Assembly: GCA_937919795.1 (NCBI GenBank)
Contig: CALFOA010000272.1
Location: 1-6,073 of the forward strand
DNA from: an uncultured Neisseria sp.
GTDB taxonomy: Bacteria; Pseudomonadota; Gammaproteobacteria; Burkholderiales; Neisseriaceae
Direction: 5' to 3'
DNA: 6,073 nt
The notes below the pieces were generated by a model. It ran no database searches, was not told the DNA's origin, and saw only the letters and a program-made list of their open reading frames with translations. Positions 5,331 to 6,073 of the stretch are shown here, piece after piece. Position 1 is the stretch's first letter. Each line of letters starts with the position of its first letter. Position numbers and translations under genes: made by a program.

Positions 5331-5795
5331 TTATGTGCCTTGTGGAAAATCCAGTTGCCGCCATGCTTCAAACAGCATCACGGCAACCGTATTCGATAAA
5401 TTCATGCTGCGACTGCCTTCAGTCATCGGCAAACGCAATTTTTGGCCGGCGGGCAGGCTCTCTAAAATCTCGGCGGGCAGGCCGCGGGTTTCAGGGCCGA
5501 ATAAAAACACATCACCGGCTTGAAAATCCGCCTTATCGTAACGGCTGCTGCCTTTGGTGGTCAGCGCGAAAATGCGGCGACCGGCGAGCGCGTTTAAACA
5601 ATCGGCAAAATTTTCGTGTACCACCACTTTGGCAAATTCGTGGTAATCCAAACCCGCCCGCCGCATTTTGGCGGAATCGAGCGGAAAACCCAGCGGTTTT
5701 ACCAGATGCAAATCGGCGCCGGTATTGGCGCACAAGCGGATAATATTGCCCGTATTCGGTGGAATTTCGGGCTGGTACAACACAACAGCAAACAT
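5331..5795 (-). CDS. trmL: tRNA (cytidine/uridine-34-2'-O)-methyltransferase TrmL
   Basis: TrmL (YibK) transfers a methyl group from S-adenosylmethionine to the 2'-O of the wobble nucleotide 34 of tRNA-Leu isoacceptors. The 154-residue protein is a minimal SPOUT-class enzyme with no extra RNA-binding domain, the usual length for YibK. The three SpoU/TrmH motifs are intact. Motif 1 is PEIPPNTGNIIRLCANTG (9-26, with N17 and R20). Motif 2 is LFGPETRGLP (98-107). Motif 3 is LRLPMTEGSRSMNLSNTVAV (120-139), which forms the knotted cofactor pocket. The ATG at 5795-5793 gives the canonical N-terminus MFAVVLYQPEIP; its Shine-Dalgarno site is weak. It follows comF with a promoter in the short gap, and a DUS comes directly after its stop. 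Very high confidence in family, high in substrate. Confidence -1.
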   Translation of the reverse strand: MFAVVLYQPEIPPNTGNIIRLCANTGADLHLVKPLGFPLDSAKMRRAGLDYHEFAKVVVHENFADCLNALAGRRIFALTTKGSSRYDKADFQAGDVFLFGPETRGLPAEILESLPAGQKLRLPMTEGSRSMNLSNTVAVMLFEAWRQLDFPQGT

Positions 5796-5820
5796 ATCGC
5801 TTAACTCACTTCAGATTAGG

Positions 5821-5849
5821 ACTATATAGATAAGTTCTTAGCCCATCAA
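5821..5849 (-). promoter_or_regulatory. Candidate sigma-70-type promoter for trmL, overlapping the comF stop
   Basis: On the minus strand, -35 TTGATG (5849-5844) and -10 TATAGT (5826-5821) are separated by the ideal 17 bp, matching consensus at four and five of six positions. The TGA inside the -35 box is the comF stop codon (5848-5846). Predicted transcription start is near 5814, about 19 nt before the trmL ATG. The same -10 hexamer occurs before ruvA. Confidence -1.
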
Positions 5850-6073
5850 AACTTTTTCACTTTGGCGCTGGCCAGCGTCCAAGCAAAAACGCTGTCAGCC
5901 CCCGCCTTTTTTAGCGTTCGGCATAATTCGCCCAAGCTCGCGCCGCTGGTGGCGACATCGTCAATTAACAGCACTTTACATTTATTAAAACTTCCGGCCG
6001 CCTCAAACACCCCGCGCACATTTTTGCGCCGCGCCTCGCTATCCAAGGTGCTCTGCGGCGGCGAAAAACGGCG
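5846..6073 (-). CDS. comF: ComF-family phosphoribosyltransferase-like protein, C-terminal part (5' end outside window)
   Basis: The last 75 residues are visible and the frame is open to the right edge. They start with RRFSPPQSTL and DSEARRKNVRGVF, matching the ComF pattern (T-x-x-Q-x-x-L...R-x-x-N-V-x-G-x-F). The PRPP-binding loop VLLIDDVATSGASL (34-47) follows, then a helix and a final strand ending in VFAWTLASAKVKKF. ComF is needed for natural transformation in several bacteria and acts in the cytosol on incoming single-stranded DNA, although its exact reaction is unclear. The N-terminal zinc-finger part expected for the family lies outside the window. A competence role fits a genome rich in uptake sequences. 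The TTG at 6046 is an internal codon, since the conserved region continues upstream of it. High confidence. Confidence -1.
   Translation of the reverse strand, partial: RRFSPPQSTLDSEARRKNVRGVFEAAGSFNKCKVLLIDDVATSGASLGELCRTLKKAGADSVFAWTLASAKVKKF

Overview
The window looks like chromosomal DNA of a Neisseriaceae species (Betaproteobacteria). The main reason is a 12-base DNA uptake sequence, TGCCTGTCTGAA, present four times and only between or just after genes. From memory, this is the variant DUS 'dialect' of Neisseria wadsworthii/N. shayeganii-type species, and not the GCCGTCTGAA core of N. meningitidis and N. gonorrhoeae. The encoded proteins (RuvA, TrmL, ComF, a short RlpA-like protein) fit that family. 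Every gene I can support lies on the minus strand, so transcription runs from high to low coordinates.

Layout from the upstream (right) side. 6073-5846 is the 3' end of a comF-like gene. 5795-5331 is trmL, a tRNA wobble 2'-O-methyltransferase, with a good sigma-70-type promoter whose -35 box overlaps the comF stop codon. 5218-4742 encodes a secreted RlpA-like double-psi beta-barrel protein that starts with TTG and ends at a strong intrinsic terminator. 4627-4046 is ruvA (Holliday junction branch migration), followed 12 bp later by a small four-helix membrane protein resembling DUF805 (4033-3503), probably in the same transcript. 3318-1474 is a complete type IV ABC exporter half-transporter (614 aa), ending at a terminator built from two inverted DUS copies.

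The left part is the accessory-looking part. A 308-bp AT-rich non-coding stretch (1113-1420) carries a candidate -10 box and several 13-bp dyads. It precedes a large gene that starts at 1112 and runs off the left edge. Its first 370 residues have a disordered, charged N-terminus with a hexanucleotide repeat, then a three-helix membrane domain resembling DUF5706/Pycsar effector (PycTM) proteins. After that comes the start of an extra C-terminal domain. This is the only part of the window that hints at a defence or nucleotide-signalling system. No cyclase gene lies on the visible side, so that role remains an inference.

The housekeeping genes cover nucleic-acid processing (comF, trmL, ruvA), cell wall (RlpA-like) and export (ABC). 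They seem to be several short transcription units and not one functional operon.
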